From the NCBI GenBank assembly GCA_014607495.2, contig CP053160.1:10912001-10976000 (forward strand): DNA of 64,000 bases, in the 5' to 3' direction. The notes under the pieces were generated by a model. The model searched no databases, was not told the DNA's origin, and saw only the letters and a program-made list of their open reading frames with translations. This stretch comes from Carposina sasakii (Eukaryota > Arthropoda > Insecta > Lepidoptera > Carposinidae). Shown in pieces: positions 10,265 through 20,670 of the stretch (position 1 is its first letter; every line of letters begins with the position of its first letter). Position numbers and translations under genes: made by a program.

Positions 10265-10495
10265 GTGCTGATGCTGAGCTTCACTAGAATACATTAGCTG
10301 CATCTCCTTTCGTGCATTTCGTAAGAGTCGACTAAGGTACTCAACTGAGACATTCTCTCAGGCCAACAATTTGTCATTGATCATTAATTGTTATCTGTCC
10401 CTGCTATGCTAAACGTGACTATGGGATCCCCTTTAAGATCCTGCAGTTCTGGATAGCCCATTTCGGGTACACAGCCGTGTATTTAAAATATGTAT
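10265..10495 (+). repeat. S1 dispersed repeat
   Basis: Starts GATGCTGAGCTTCACTAGAA and ends ACACAGCCGTGTATTTAAAA. It shares CATCTCCTTTCGTGCATTTC and GATCCTGCAGTTCTGGATAG with the other S1 copies. No inverted ends and no clear Pol III boxes were seen. Confidence 0.75.
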
Positions 10496-10521
10496 CTATA
10501 TCTTTCTCCATAATGCTCGTT

Positions 10522-10765
10522 TTGACGGCCGATTGGTGTAGTAGGTAGTGACCCTGCCTGCGACGCCATAGGTCCTGGGTTCGAATCCCGGTAGGTGCAA
10601 ACATTAATATGATGAATATTAATGTTTGTTTCTGAGTCATGGATGTTTCTATACTTATCTATGTATTTATATACCGTTACTTAGTACCCACGACACAAGA
10701 CCGTATGGACTAAGTTAATGTGTTGTGAAGTGTGTGTGTGAAAAATAAAAAATAAAAATGAATAT
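10522..10765 (+). repeat. S2 tRNA-derived SINE
   Basis: The head GGCCGATTGGTGTAGTAGG (A box) and GGTTCGAATCC (perfect B box at about 10578-10588) form an internal Pol III promoter. Then come CATTAATATGATGAATATTA, a body with 'acccacgacacaagaccgtatgg', and an A-rich tail (AAAAATAAAAAATAAAAA). No acceptor-stem pairing exists, so it is not a functional tRNA. Confidence 0.85.
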
Positions 10766-11366
10766 TTTGAAACGTGTTAATTCGGTAACCAACAATTATT
10801 AAGACTAAAACCCATTAGGTATGTAACTAATAAATTAACTTAATGTTACTGTTTTCCTTATTACATTTCTACACACATTTTATGCAGTAATATTTGTCGC
10901 TATCGTCTATACCAATTTATTCGTCATTACCTAAGTAATTGTAGTTCCAGTTCTTAGCCATCTGAATGGGTAAGTTTGTAACTATGCAAGCACACGGAAG
11001 TTGAGCCCATCAAACTTAGCATTTGCAGTTCAAACCTAGACTTATTAATGCCCTATTATTGGACACTAAAGCTAAGCTAAGATTATGTATACCGCAATAT
11101 TAGTACTTTTACTATTAGTCTAGACTAGACGAAAACACAGCGAATCTGTGGTGTCATTTCATAGCGATATTAAATGGAGATAAACTCATTTTAGGCATAG
11201 TTGTAGGTAACGAGACCGTAACCCTAGCTTTAACCATAATATCGATATCGTTTCATCACGAAACATCTTTATCTAAGCATGCAAGCGCAGATAGTTTGCT
11301 TAGTTTTTTACAGCAAGTGATTTAGACAAACACAGTAACATACCTATATAAAAGGTCGCTTGATAC

Positions 11367-11391
11367 CATAGAGGAATCTTATTCCTCTATG
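11367..11391. mobile_element. Minimal M3 remnant or excision footprint
   Basis: CATAGAGGAAT, CTT, ATTCCTCTATG: only the outermost 11 and 14 bp of the M3 inverted ends. It is flanked on both sides by the exact 8 bp direct repeat CTTGATAC (11359-11366 by position of the left copy; right copy from 11392). The whole interior is gone. Confidence 0.75.
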
Positions 11392-11479
11392 CTTGATACG
11401 TTCTAAAAAAATGTCTTTCGTATAGACGTATAGACCACGCTCGCTGCGCTCGCACTCTGCTACAGCTGTCAAAAGTTAC

Positions 11480-11633
11480 CTGTCAGCATTTTAGCTGCGA
11501 CCGTCATGGACTCCCCTCCAGGCATGTCCAGCTGTGCCACGTGGACTCTGCCGAATGCACCAGTTCCAATTAAAGCTCCCAGCTGGACCCTTGAGCGGTG
11601 AACCTCCCATTCATCGGAGTCTGTTAAGTCTGT
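11480..11633 (-). CDS. Receptor tyrosine kinase, glycine-loop exon
   Basis: This 154 bp exon has acceptor AG at 11635-11634 (TCTCTATCAG) and donor GTAACT at 11479. It reads DSDEWEVHRSRVQLG, then GTGAFGRVHVA (nucleotide-binding glycine loop), then MTVAAKML, with the beta-3 Lys that anchors ATP. The 'EWEV-R-R' start is the typical N-terminal edge of receptor tyrosine kinase domains. It begins in phase 0 and ends with one base of a split codon. Confidence 0.92.
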
Positions 11634-11983
11634 CTGATAGAGAGAAAACATAGTTATGTTATGAAGTATGTTTATCTGTTTGGATGTGCTTGAAGAAAGT
11701 TTAAGAGGTAAGTTCACCTATGTGCGTTATCTATTCAGTGTTTACTATTTATTTAGTTTTTCTCTTTCCAATAAAGAATATTAATTGTAAGATCAGATTA
11801 ACAGAGCTAGTCACTCTATCTGATGGATGAGCCAAAGGTTCTAGTTTCGAATACTGCTATTGAGTGTTGAGAATTTAATAATTTGTTAAGTGCGGAATAA
11901 ATATAACTTTCAAGCAATCTTAGATCAAAAATTCTATAGAGATATAAATTATTAAGATCTACTTTTTCACTATTGGTACTTAC
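11634..11983. other. Short kinase intron
   Basis: AT-rich, no repeat family or exon recognised. Confidence 0.6.
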
Positions 11984-12044
11984 CTCATAATCCTTGTGCA
12001 CATAGAGTGGGCTCTGTTCCACCTGACCTCTGGGCCCGTCGTTT
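11984..12044 (-). CDS. Receptor tyrosine kinase, juxtamembrane exon
   Basis: This 61 bp exon has acceptor AG at 12046-12045 (TTTTTCCCGTAG) and donor GTAAGT at 11983. It reads NDGPRGQVEQSPLYVHKDYE and joins in phase with TDLTDSDEWEV of the next exon. Low complexity and two Tyr residues suit a cytoplasmic juxtamembrane segment. The preceding exon should carry the transmembrane helix and end with two bases of a split codon; I did not find it. Confidence 0.75.
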
Positions 12045-12525
12045 CTACGGGAAAAAGAAAATATTATATAAGATATAAAGATACATTTCTAACAATAAAG
12101 ATGAGCTTGCACATGCCTCTATTATACTGGTACCTATCCATAATCAAATAGAAGTTATCGACATAGATGCTAGATATCGATATTTGACCCAAACGCGCAT
12201 CACTAAGGGTCATGTCATAGGTCACTCTTGCGCAGGTCGGTGGGTTATGTGACGTAAAGTTTACGTAACATCAGCGCCTGAGTTGGTCAGACATATACTG
12301 ACTAGAATTTAGTAATTTCAACTCTGTATTTTATCAGCTAAAGTGTTATTTAGAAGGTATTATGAAGTGCTAATTCGAATTTTTAAATTTAAGGACACCT
12401 ACCTACCTATAGCATTTAGACTTAAGGACGATAGAGCATGAATCGAAAGGTATATGATTGATTCAATTATTTCTGAAGGTTCTGTGGAATTTTCACAAGG
12501 TCATAGGTACTAAGGTCTTGTGGTG

Positions 12526-12742
12526 ATGCGGGGCTTCACTATAATACATCAGCTGCATCTCCTTCCTAACAAGTCGTACGAGTCCACTAAGGAACTCTGG
12601 CATTCTCTCAAGCGATGAGCTAGCATCTTGTCACTGATCTGTCCCCGCTTTGCTAAACGTGGCCGGGGGATCTCTAATATAATCCTTCACTTCTGAAAAC
12701 CCCATTTCGTGAACACAGTCGTGTGTTTATGTACCTATATGT
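12526..12742 (+). repeat. S1 dispersed repeat, near complete
   Basis: GATGCGGGGCTTCACTATAA through CCCATTTCGTGAACACAGTC; one of the fuller copies. Confidence 0.75.
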
Positions 12743-12747
12743 TATAA

Positions 12748-12973
12748 CATAGAGGAATAAGATGTCATAGAGTGCTAATGTCATACTAGCTGTTTCGATG
12801 CACCATTAAACTTTTTGATGCCTCACAATTCCAGTCCTTGACACTTAGATTGCATTACTGTAATGTACAGTATACCACGTATACTGTATGTACTGTACAT
12901 CGAAACTTGATGTAATGTACAGTGCATCGAAACAGTAGGACATTAGCACTCTATGACATCTTATTCCTCTATG
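12748..12973. mobile_element. M3 fold-back MITE, full length
   Basis: 226 bp. Ends CATAGAGGAATAAGATGTCA and the inverted GACATCTTATTCCTCTATG. The arms are complementary through 'gtgctaatgtcatac' and CGATGCACCATTA. The centre is a second palindrome around GTACAGTATACCACGTATAC. Flanks share GTTATA, consistent with a 7-8 bp target duplication. Confidence 0.85.
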
Positions 12974-13339
12974 GTTATACCTATCAGTTATGGTGATGGG
13001 GTTCACATCTTCTCTTTGGAAGCAGCTTTGCTTTAGGTACCTAAAAACCCCATGTACTACCATTGACGGGCGCAGAAGTATCACTTATTTCACTTCACTT
13101 ATTGCAATTAATTGTATTGCTTCCATAGCCACAGTAATTTGATCATGTTTACTCTAAGGAAGGAAGAGATTGGATTGAAGGGCTTAAATTACTGAGGAAA
13201 AGGTGATTGCATCATAGTGACAGTGTATACTCTATACTCTCAGTTCAGTATCTACTTTTTACTAACAGATCAACTTAATGAGTATTATGCAATTACTAAA
13301 GTAAACGGCTAGATGAGTGGATAGTTTATTCATCATCAT

Positions 13340-13510
13340 TTACAGCCCTGGGAAGTCCACTGTTGGACAAAGGCCTCCCCCAACAACCTCCACTCCGACC
13401 GGTCGGAAGCAGCCTGCACCCAACCGACGACGCCCGCGACCTTGGCTAGGTCGTCCGTCCACCTTTCGGGTGGCCTTTCCACCCTGCATTTGCCGATACG
13501 TGGTATCCAC
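13340..13510 (-). pseudogene. LineA-type LINE ORF, C-terminal fragment
   Basis: On the minus strand it reads RPPERWTDDLAKVAGVVGW, then ASDRSEWRLLGEAFVQQW and TSQGCK-stop. This is the well-known C-terminal end of RTE-like LINE reverse-transcriptase ORFs. About 55 codons are open, 5'-truncated, and the tail runs into a short CATCAT tract. Confidence 0.8.
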
Positions 13511-13744
13511 TCTAGAACTTTCCGACTCTATATCATCATCATCATTCATCATCCGACTCTATATAGCTTATTATATTTTATATTAATCTCTGCTACCAAG
13601 ACTGTTACAGGGTGTAACAAAAGAGGTGGTGTGAAATGCAATAATAATTCAGACAGTGTATATCTGATACTCGAAATCGATTACTCGCAGGAAATGTAGT
13701 ATTTTTGATGATTTTTTTCAGTAATCTTTGCTCTCCTAATTGTA

Positions 13745-14062
13745 TCGGGCGATCCTGTGACTAATTAAATGGGCTTATTAGTTATTATGTGACCCATTTC
13801 TATTTTTTGGATCAATTGTGACTCCATTAGGTTGATCAGTTTCTTGAAATTTTTTTAGGGCAACTTTTTTTGAAATCATCTTTTGGTTAAAATTTTATTT
13901 TTACGTCATTATTTGAGGCCTAATTAAACGATTTTTTTTCCTAAAAATACAAAAATTTCTAAATTTTCCTGCGCGAATTTTCTGTGCTTTCCGCCTCAGA
14001 ATCATGGTCTGAAGTCATGGTATCAATATTTGCCTGGCTGTCACAAATATCCTGTATTATAC
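13745..14062 (-). mobile_element. M6 MITE, diverged
   Basis: Shares TGACTCCATTAGGTTGATCA, 'gaaatcatct', 'tgacgtcattat-gaggcct' and the end CAGAATCATGGTCTGAAGTC ... TATTTGCCTGGCTGTCAC with copies at 16488 and 61706. The left end is unclear: an M2-like terminus (CAGGGTGTAACAAAA) lies at 13609. Confidence 0.65.
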
Positions 14063-14791
14063 GCTGTATGAAATATAAAAACCATTTATGTTGTAGCCAA
14101 AAATAGAGATTCCTCTTTTGATTTCGGTTAAACTTATCTTTGACTATAGGTAAGAAGATTATGTATAGGTCCCTCAATTCAAAATATAACGCTAATATCG
14201 TTGTCTTATATTATAACGGTATGAAATCGTCGAATTACTCCAAGGGATTAGTAATATTGGACAACAGTTACAAAACTAGGAAGGGTGATATTAAATTTGG
14301 GCAAGACAAAATCGATAGTCCGTCTACAGTACAGCGTCAGGGTATTGAGTACCTAAGTAGTATATTTCAAAGATACGATATAATGTCGGTAATAATAATC
14401 CGATGGCAAGACTATTATTATATTTTTTAACGGCACTTGGAGACGATGAAGGGATGATCTTGAAGTTTCAGCCAGAGTGGGCCACTATAGCTGGGACAAG
14501 TGCGGGGTTTATTATTAGCACAATTCGGAGAAAAAAAAAGTGAAATAATAATATACGAGAGATAGCCTATTCATCAAAAAATATTTTTATAAATCAGCCC
14601 AGTACATAGTTCCAAAGATTTGCGGGTTTAACTAAACAAATTCTTCAACACAAGTTTAGATTCAATACCTACCCGAGCGTGCTCTTCGGTATATTGAAAG
14701 GATCAGTAATGATTGAAAGACTTTCATACGAAATCCAGTGTTTGTTAGTTCTCAGATTTAAACTATATAGGTATATATATCTATTCTATAC

Positions 14792-15114
14792 ATATAATAA
14801 AATATAACGGATCGCTGTCTGTAGATGGAAGATATATGAGAAAATAATATTATAGGAGACCTTTATCAACGCAATAGTACCCAAAAAATGATTTTTGGAA
14901 TTTATGTCTATTTGTCGGTTTGTCTGTACGTTTGTGGACGCTAATCCCAGAAACGGCTGAACCGATTTCTATGCAGTTTTCAGATATATATTGTGACAGG
15001 TCCCACTTAATGTATAGGCTACTTTTTATACCGGGAAAATGTTTTTATCCCGGATAATTTCGACATTTTGTTTTTTATGTAGTCCACGCGGACGGAGTTG
15101 CGGGCGTCCACTAG
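14792..15114 (+). repeat. D1 dispersed repeat, long copy
   Basis: Includes AACGGATCGCTGTCTGTAGA, 'atttttggaatttatgtctatttgtcgg', AGAAACGGCTGAACCGATTT, TATCCCGGATAATTTCGACA and the tail GACGGAGTTGCGGGCGTCCA-CTAGT. Typical dispersed lepidopteran repeat, class not settled. Confidence 0.75.
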
Positions 15115-15261
15115 TACATAACTATAATCACGCCTTTATCCCTTACGGGGTAGGCAGAATACCAAGGGCCGATAGAACCACATGGTGCCACTTCAGACCA
15201 ATTTTGAGGGTATTGTTGAGATTTAAATAATTTTTCGTGAATAAATGTTATAACATATATT

Positions 15262-15454
15262 CACGAAAAATATACGAGTATACCTAGCGTCTATGTTCAT
15301 TTATGCAAAAAACGCAGTCTATTTACACAACTTTGGACCCTAATATCTTGGGAACCTGTCACTTCCCAGGTATACTTCCATCGAGAAAAATGATTGTGAT
15401 GATGGGGAGATTCCGTAGTATTCGGGAACGTTGACGATTAAAAAACATCCTGTA
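15262..15454 (+). mobile_element. M1 MITE, 5'-truncated
   Basis: Matches the right half of M1 (AACGCAGTCTATTTACACAA to AAAAAACATCCTGTA). It is preceded by a small palindrome, TTTTCGTGAATA / TATTCACGAAAA, at 15230-15272. Confidence 0.75.
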
Positions 15455-16019
15455 TAGTCGCCGGCATATTTGAATATCACGTCGCTTTACAAAACCGCTA
15501 AGTATTTGGAACAGTGTGGGTTTTGAAGGGAGATAGATAATGCTTCTAGAATTTCTCCCGTTTTATTACTTAGTTTATAATTAGAATTAACTAAGGGAAA
15601 GTTAGACAATGAAACAATTTTACGAGCGATATTGAAACATTTCCCTCAATATTTTTTAGGATAGCGTTGTTGTCGACGCCGTATGCTAAATTCTATTTAC
15701 GGTGCCGACATGACAAAAGCTCCTTAAAGGCCGCCAAATTACGGCACCGTTATCCTAGGAACCAAAGCTTTAATGTTTCACCATGTCTGTCCATCTGTCC
15801 GTGGCTAGCTTAGTGACTATTACCATTAGAAGTTACCATTCTCTTGCCCTTTGCGTTTCTGTCTGAGGTTGAAATTCGTAGATTTATACGGACCTATCCT
15901 TTCTAGTAAACTCCGCTTGCAAAACCACTGGATATGTCTACTAGACACTTGTCAATGATCTTTCACACGGTCCCTCTATGCAGATTCGTGTATTTATGTA
16001 TACGAGTATATGTTAGAAA

Positions 16020-16228
16020 ATATACACGGATATGTTCCCAAAATGAGGCAGCATTAATTGCAGGGTAATCCTACAGCCGCTTTTAGCATAGCAGATATAA
16101 AAAAATTTGATAACTTTTTACTCATCGCCTGAGAGAACGCCCCTGAGTGCATTAGTCGATTCCTACGACATGTGCCAAAGGAGATGGAGCTGATGAATTC
16201 TAGTGAAGCCCCGCATCAGCACAGGACT
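16020..16228 (-). repeat. S1 dispersed repeat
   Basis: Reverse copy ending GAAGCCCCGCATCAGCACAG; the part near 16030-16110 is diverged. Confidence 0.7.
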
Positions 16229-16487
16229 CTTTGAATACACTGTTCAAAATTGGTATTTAAACCGATGTACGATGACTTAAATTCTAATTTAATTTGATTG
16301 CGTCTAAATTAATATTATAATGAAACGTATCAAAATATCTTCCACGTGTAAAGGGGGAACCCATTTCTATTGAATATTGATACTTTCTCGAACATTCTCT
16401 ATTGTAGGCTTTACTTTGTCTATGGATACAATCAAAATAATACTAAGTAATAGGTACTAGAGTACGTTTCATACTCCTATGTCTGAT

Positions 16488-16765
16488 ATCGGATCACTCG
16501 TGACTCTCCATTGGGGTTGATCAGTATTTTGATCATTTTTGGGAGCAACTTTTTTTTTGAAAATCATCCATAGATTAAAAATTTTGTTTTGACGTCATTA
16601 TCTAAGGCCTACTTCAACAAACTACACAATTATCTTCTTGAAAAAAAATTAAGATAATGTTGGAAAATTTTGGAATTTTCCTGCGGTTTTTTTTTTTTTT
16701 TTTTCGCTACAGAATCATGGTCTTAACTCGCCATATCAATATTTGTTTAGATACAGTGTGTGAAT
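16488..16765 (-). mobile_element. M6 MITE, truncated
   Basis: Shares TGACTCTCCATTGGGGTTGA, TGACGTCATTATCTAAGGCC, 'cagaatcatggtcttaactcgccatatcaatatttg' with M6 elsewhere. A run of about 20 T occupies 16686-16704. The terminal GCCTGGCTGTCAC is lost. Confidence 0.65.
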
Positions 16766-17040
16766 AAATGTTCGGCGAATTCCAATAGCCTAACTAAATT
16801 CCTAAACGTTTCTTGCCAATAAGCAATAAATATTCTGAAATATAATTATATTAGATACATTGGGGTGCAAGTTTGGACTTTAAGTGAATATAAATATTCC
16901 ATTTTTTTAACTTTAATTTCGGGAAAAGTGCTTTAATTTCAATTCTGAAGCTTATCAAATCTAGAAATAACTAAATTTGTTACAAATAGTACGCCATTCC
17001 ATTACATTTCGCCTAACACACCCCTAAATTACAGTCTGTA

Positions 17041-17162
17041 TACAGGGTGTAACAAAAAGGGTATTTAAGGGATTTCGGGTCTCAAATTTTGTAGATAGGT
17101 TCTCTATAGTGGGCTATTTACATAGCTTTTCGCTTAACATACCCTTTTTGTTACATCCTGTA
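17041..17162. mobile_element. M2 MITE, internally deleted
   Basis: Both ends are kept (TACAGGGTGTAACAAAAAGG and CCTTTTTGTTACATCCTGTA). The left arm is cut after about 30 bp, leaving mostly the right arm; 122 bp in all. Confidence 0.85.
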
Positions 17163-17399
17163 TATTTATTTCACAACATTATATACTTTACACCTTCAAA
17201 ATTCATCATAATTACGCCTTTCATCATTACAGACAAACAGACGAAGTTAATGATAAGTTAGTTAACAATCCATTTGTGTTACTCAATGCCGGCGATGATT
17301 CTCAATAATGTCTCTAGTTGCCTAATCCATGTTTCTAAATGCCTTTTAATGAAAATAAAAGTGTTGGGCACGTGAAGCAGACGTAACAAGGAGGTTTTT

Positions 17400-17500
17400 C
17401 ATATGTACACGGCTGTGTTTCCGAAAAGGGGTAGCCAGAACTGCAGGAACTTAAAAGAGATCCCATAGCCACGTTTAGATGTAAGTTATCAGTGGCAAGT
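17400..17500 (-). repeat. S1 dispersed repeat, fragment
   Basis: ATGTACACGGCTGTGTTTCC, GGGGTAGCCAGAACTGCAGG and ATCCCATAGCCACGTTTAG are the reverse of the S1 3' half. Confidence 0.7.
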
Positions 17501-17559
17501 TGTGAGTGAATGCCCGACGAGTTTTCCAACAACGTTATATTCTATACAGGGTGTAGGTA

Positions 17560-17875
17560 AATGACGTTCAGTCATTGTATTCTTACTTGCCAGAAATATG
17601 TTTCATTTATCCCACAATGTAGGTGATCAGTTTTTAAGCACGCAAAATTACCGTTTGTACTGCGTAGGTACATCGTAATATGCACTGCGTAATATAAACC
17701 AATCACTCATCTTTCGAGCGACTTCGAATTTCGTTAAGCTAACGAAAGAAACATTCCTTCTGCGCGTTCGTTAAATGACGTGCTGAAATCTAACTGGCAT
17801 TGGTGGAAATGTTTTGACTAACGTTGCGATCTTCGCTGTCGCTCGTGAAGTTGATAAATTGTCTAACTAGCAGTT
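17560..17875 (+). repeat. D2 dispersed repeat
   Basis: Shares 'gcgcgttcgttaaatgacgtgctgaaatctaactggcattggtgg' and CGATCTTCGCTGTCGCTCGTG with copies at 19295, 23610, 53430 and 63725. Ends unclear; no coding capacity. Confidence 0.6.
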
Positions 17876-18235
17876 TAGAAATAAAAATAATTGTTACTTA
17901 AGAAAGTTAGGAAACAAATAAGGCAAACGTGTGGTCGTATTATTATAATATTATTTATACCTACATATAAAAAGTTTATGATTTAAAACCCTTACCTTGG
18001 TAAACGTGGTGTTGGAGAGAAGGAACAATTTCGAAGTTATTTTTAGTATACTCGTATATTTGTGTGTTTAGGAGTGTGGGTTTTGCTCGCTCGTACTAAG
18101 TTGATTAAATTTATTAAACTTAAAATTAAATATGTTATTGAGGGACCGCATGTGTAATAATGTGTATGAATTATATAGAATATACCTTCTATATTCATAA
18201 ATATAATATGGTAATTAAAAACTTAAAAAATGAAA

Positions 18236-18986
18236 CTTGCCTCTGGCTGCGGCCCAGATTACACACATTGGAAACCGTAGTGGTAAACTTGGCCGAATGC
18301 GAGGGCCAGAATACCACGGAAAAATTATATTGTGGTCGAATCGACCCATTGATATTTTATTTGACTAAATTGGAAAATAAGGTTCAAAAGAAAGTTTTAC
18401 TTACCGTCAAAATAATAGTGTTTACTTTATTATAATTTTAGCTATTATGATTTAATTATGAATTAATAAAATATGCATGGAGTGCAGAAAAAACTAAATG
18501 TGTCGAAATCTCTCGCAATAAAAATATTTTCCCGGGATAATGATGTAGCCTATAGATGTGTTATTCTGATGTGTAAGCTATATTATTGTGAAGTTTCATT
18601 CATTCAGAAGTTTTTACGTGAAAGAGCAACAATATCCTTACAAATTTTCGCGTTTATAATATTAATAATAGGATTGTACTTCTGTGCATGATTATTTATG
18701 TGCAGGTAAGCTAAGTCAATTACAATTAAATAGAGATTTCAACTTTTATTTTAGTCTTTATAAAAAACAGCAGTTTCTTTGCAAAAACGAAATAAGACTA
18801 AAGAGATATAGAAATAAAATAAAAATATTTTAACACCTTATTTTCAAAAGTCAAATGAAACACCTATGGATCGATTTGACCACAATATTATTTCCCTTTG
18901 GTATTATGGCCCTCACATTTGGCCAAGTTTACCACTATTATTTCCAATGTGTGTAATCTGGGCCGCGGCCCAGAGGCAATTTTCGC
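18236..18986. mobile_element. Fold-back element with about 150 bp inverted arms
   Basis: The left arm (18236-18400) begins TTGCCTCTGGCTGCGGCCCA. The right arm (about 18840-18986) ends TGGGCCGCGGCCCAGAGGCAA. Shared inner blocks are AGATTACACACATTGGAAA, GGTAAACTTGGCC and GTGGTC-AATCGA-CCAT. The central 440 bp is AT-rich with open frames of 91 and 72 codons that show no domain. A non-autonomous DNA element is most likely. Confidence 0.75.
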
Positions 18987-19294
18987 CCTAACCCATGAAA
19001 TTTTCTGTGAGTCATAAAATGGACCGGGGAAGGTTTCAAGGTTTTGCAAGTGAAGCTGATGAGGTGTCACTAATAGATAATAATTGTCCTAGTGTAGAAT
19101 CACCTTCAACTTAACGATAGGTAGTTAGCTCTAAGCAATTTCACCAGGTAAATATGCAGGAGCATACAAACATACTGTTTGTGTATAGCTAACAATAAAC
19201 AGCCCATAGATAATTTTATTTAGTTTTTTGGGATTTCTTCGTCAACCATTAATGATATTTATGTTTTAGACAAAGTAACATTGTTTCTCGATCG

Positions 19295-19450
19295 AATCGT
19301 TAGAGGTTCGTCACCGACATATTTGCTCCAATAGGAAGCCTCGCTCTCGCGTGTTCGTCATATTACGTGATGTCTAAATGTTATTGGTGGGAGTGTAGCG
19401 ACAACGAATGTGGTTGACAAACGATGTTACATTGTCTAAGTACCTTGAAG
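19295..19450 (+). repeat. D2 dispersed repeat
   Basis: CCAATAGGAAGCCTCGCTCTC, 'cgtgttcgtcatattacgtgatgtctaaatgttattggtgg' and 'cgatgttacattgtcta'. Closest to the copy at 63725-63885. Confidence 0.6.
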
Positions 19451-20557
19451 CCTCGCTTTATTGCATTAGATGAGGTATTGTACTTTTCATAGAATAACAC
19501 CTGTGCATGATTTATTTATTAATTTAGGCATACCAACTAAACATATATACATTTTAATTTTGAAACGTTAGTTTTTTACTTTGCAGTAGGACAGAGCTAG
19601 TTACTCGTCATTGTTCAAAGACACTATTTGATGAAACGCACTATACCTATAATAGTATAGTACTATATTAACTTTCGTTATATATCTAGTATCTAATAAG
19701 AACCATTCATCATACAATAATCATTATGGGAAGAAAATGCGGAAATTATGGAAATCCGGTGTGAGACAATAGGTGACTACACGCAAGCCTTAATAACAGT
19801 ACTATGTAAGTAAACTAGACATTCCGAGGTAAAGTAGACATGTGGGAGTCACAAGCTGACGTCATTGCATTGTGACGTCCACATGTGTCAAGCCCGAGTG
19901 TGTTTTGTGCCAACAAAATTTTTTAACAGCGTCGCTACATACATAGAATTAGCGTATTTAATTTGGGTATGATTTGCATACTTTGGCTCACTGGAATCTG
20001 AAATTAGACACCAACTTTTCACCTGAGAGCCTAATTTAATTGTACGATTAATTTTCCTGCTGCTGTTCTGGGAATGAAAAAAAAAGTATAATACTACATC
20101 TGCTTCTCTTCCCGGGCATACTATACAAGTCAGTAGAGGGACAAGAGAGTCTTGGTGTTTTGTATATATGTATGTACATATATGTATGTATGATTAATTT
20201 TGAATGACGACTATCACACACTACGCCTTTTTCTGTTTATATTAGAAGAAGCAAGACGAGACGGTGTGCTATGACAAAATAACGTGACAGTGAATGACAA
20301 ATTAAATCTTAATTTACGCATTTGCTGCAGTTACATGGCAAGCATTCATACTGGTAGTATGTAGTTTTACAGAGAAATTAGTGAACAACATGTAGCTTTT
20401 ACATAGATTTAGATTCACGGTCAAATCAAAATGCTCGTTTAGAGCTTTGCACAGTATAACGTCGGTCAGTACCGAGTTTGTCAGAGCCTCTTTCCTTATA
20501 AGGGTTAGGCCGCACTACGTCTAAATTGCCGTGGATTTGAACCGCCTGATTTTGTGA

Positions 20558-20670
20558 GTGGCTGAGCAAAACCGTCAGTGCGCTGAAACCATTAGTTTCC
20601 TTTACGTTAGCGAGTACGTAAAGGAAACTAATGGAAGCGCACTGACGGTTTTGCTCAGCCACTCTCACAG
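20558..20670. repeat. Large near-perfect hairpin
   Basis: The left arm GAGTGGCTGAGCAAAACCGT-CAGTGCGCT then CCATTAGTTTCCTTTACGT faces its reverse complement at 20616-20670. The loop is 8 nt (TAGCGAGT at 20608-20615) and there is only a small bulge. About 50 bp of stem. It sits in a region (20445-20900) with loose repeats of AACCGYCTGAYTTTGTGA. No matching second copy was seen in the window. Confidence 0.85.

Larger units (their letters stand above)
10200..11479. other. Kinase intron
   Basis: Contains S1 (10265-10495), a tRNA-derived SINE S2 (10522-10765) and the 25 bp M3 remnant at 11367-11391. The rest (10770-11360) is AT-rich with nothing recognised. Confidence 0.7.

Noticed and set aside
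10522..10598. Possible tRNA gene
   Set aside because: A and B boxes are present, but there is no acceptor-stem pairing, and the same head recurs with a SINE body at 37565, 51180, 55173 and 62272.
13340..13700. Plus-strand ORFs of 85-89 codons
   Set aside because: Opposite a clear minus-strand LINE C-terminus.
17950..18060. Possible extra kinase exon with a GTAAGG donor near 17995
   Set aside because: The minus-strand reading upstream gives no hydrophobic helix or recognisable domain, and the acceptor is unclear.
18473..18691. 72-codon ORF with a hydrophobic end in the fold-back element
   Set aside because: AT-rich, no homology signal recognised, within a non-coding element; too weak to call.
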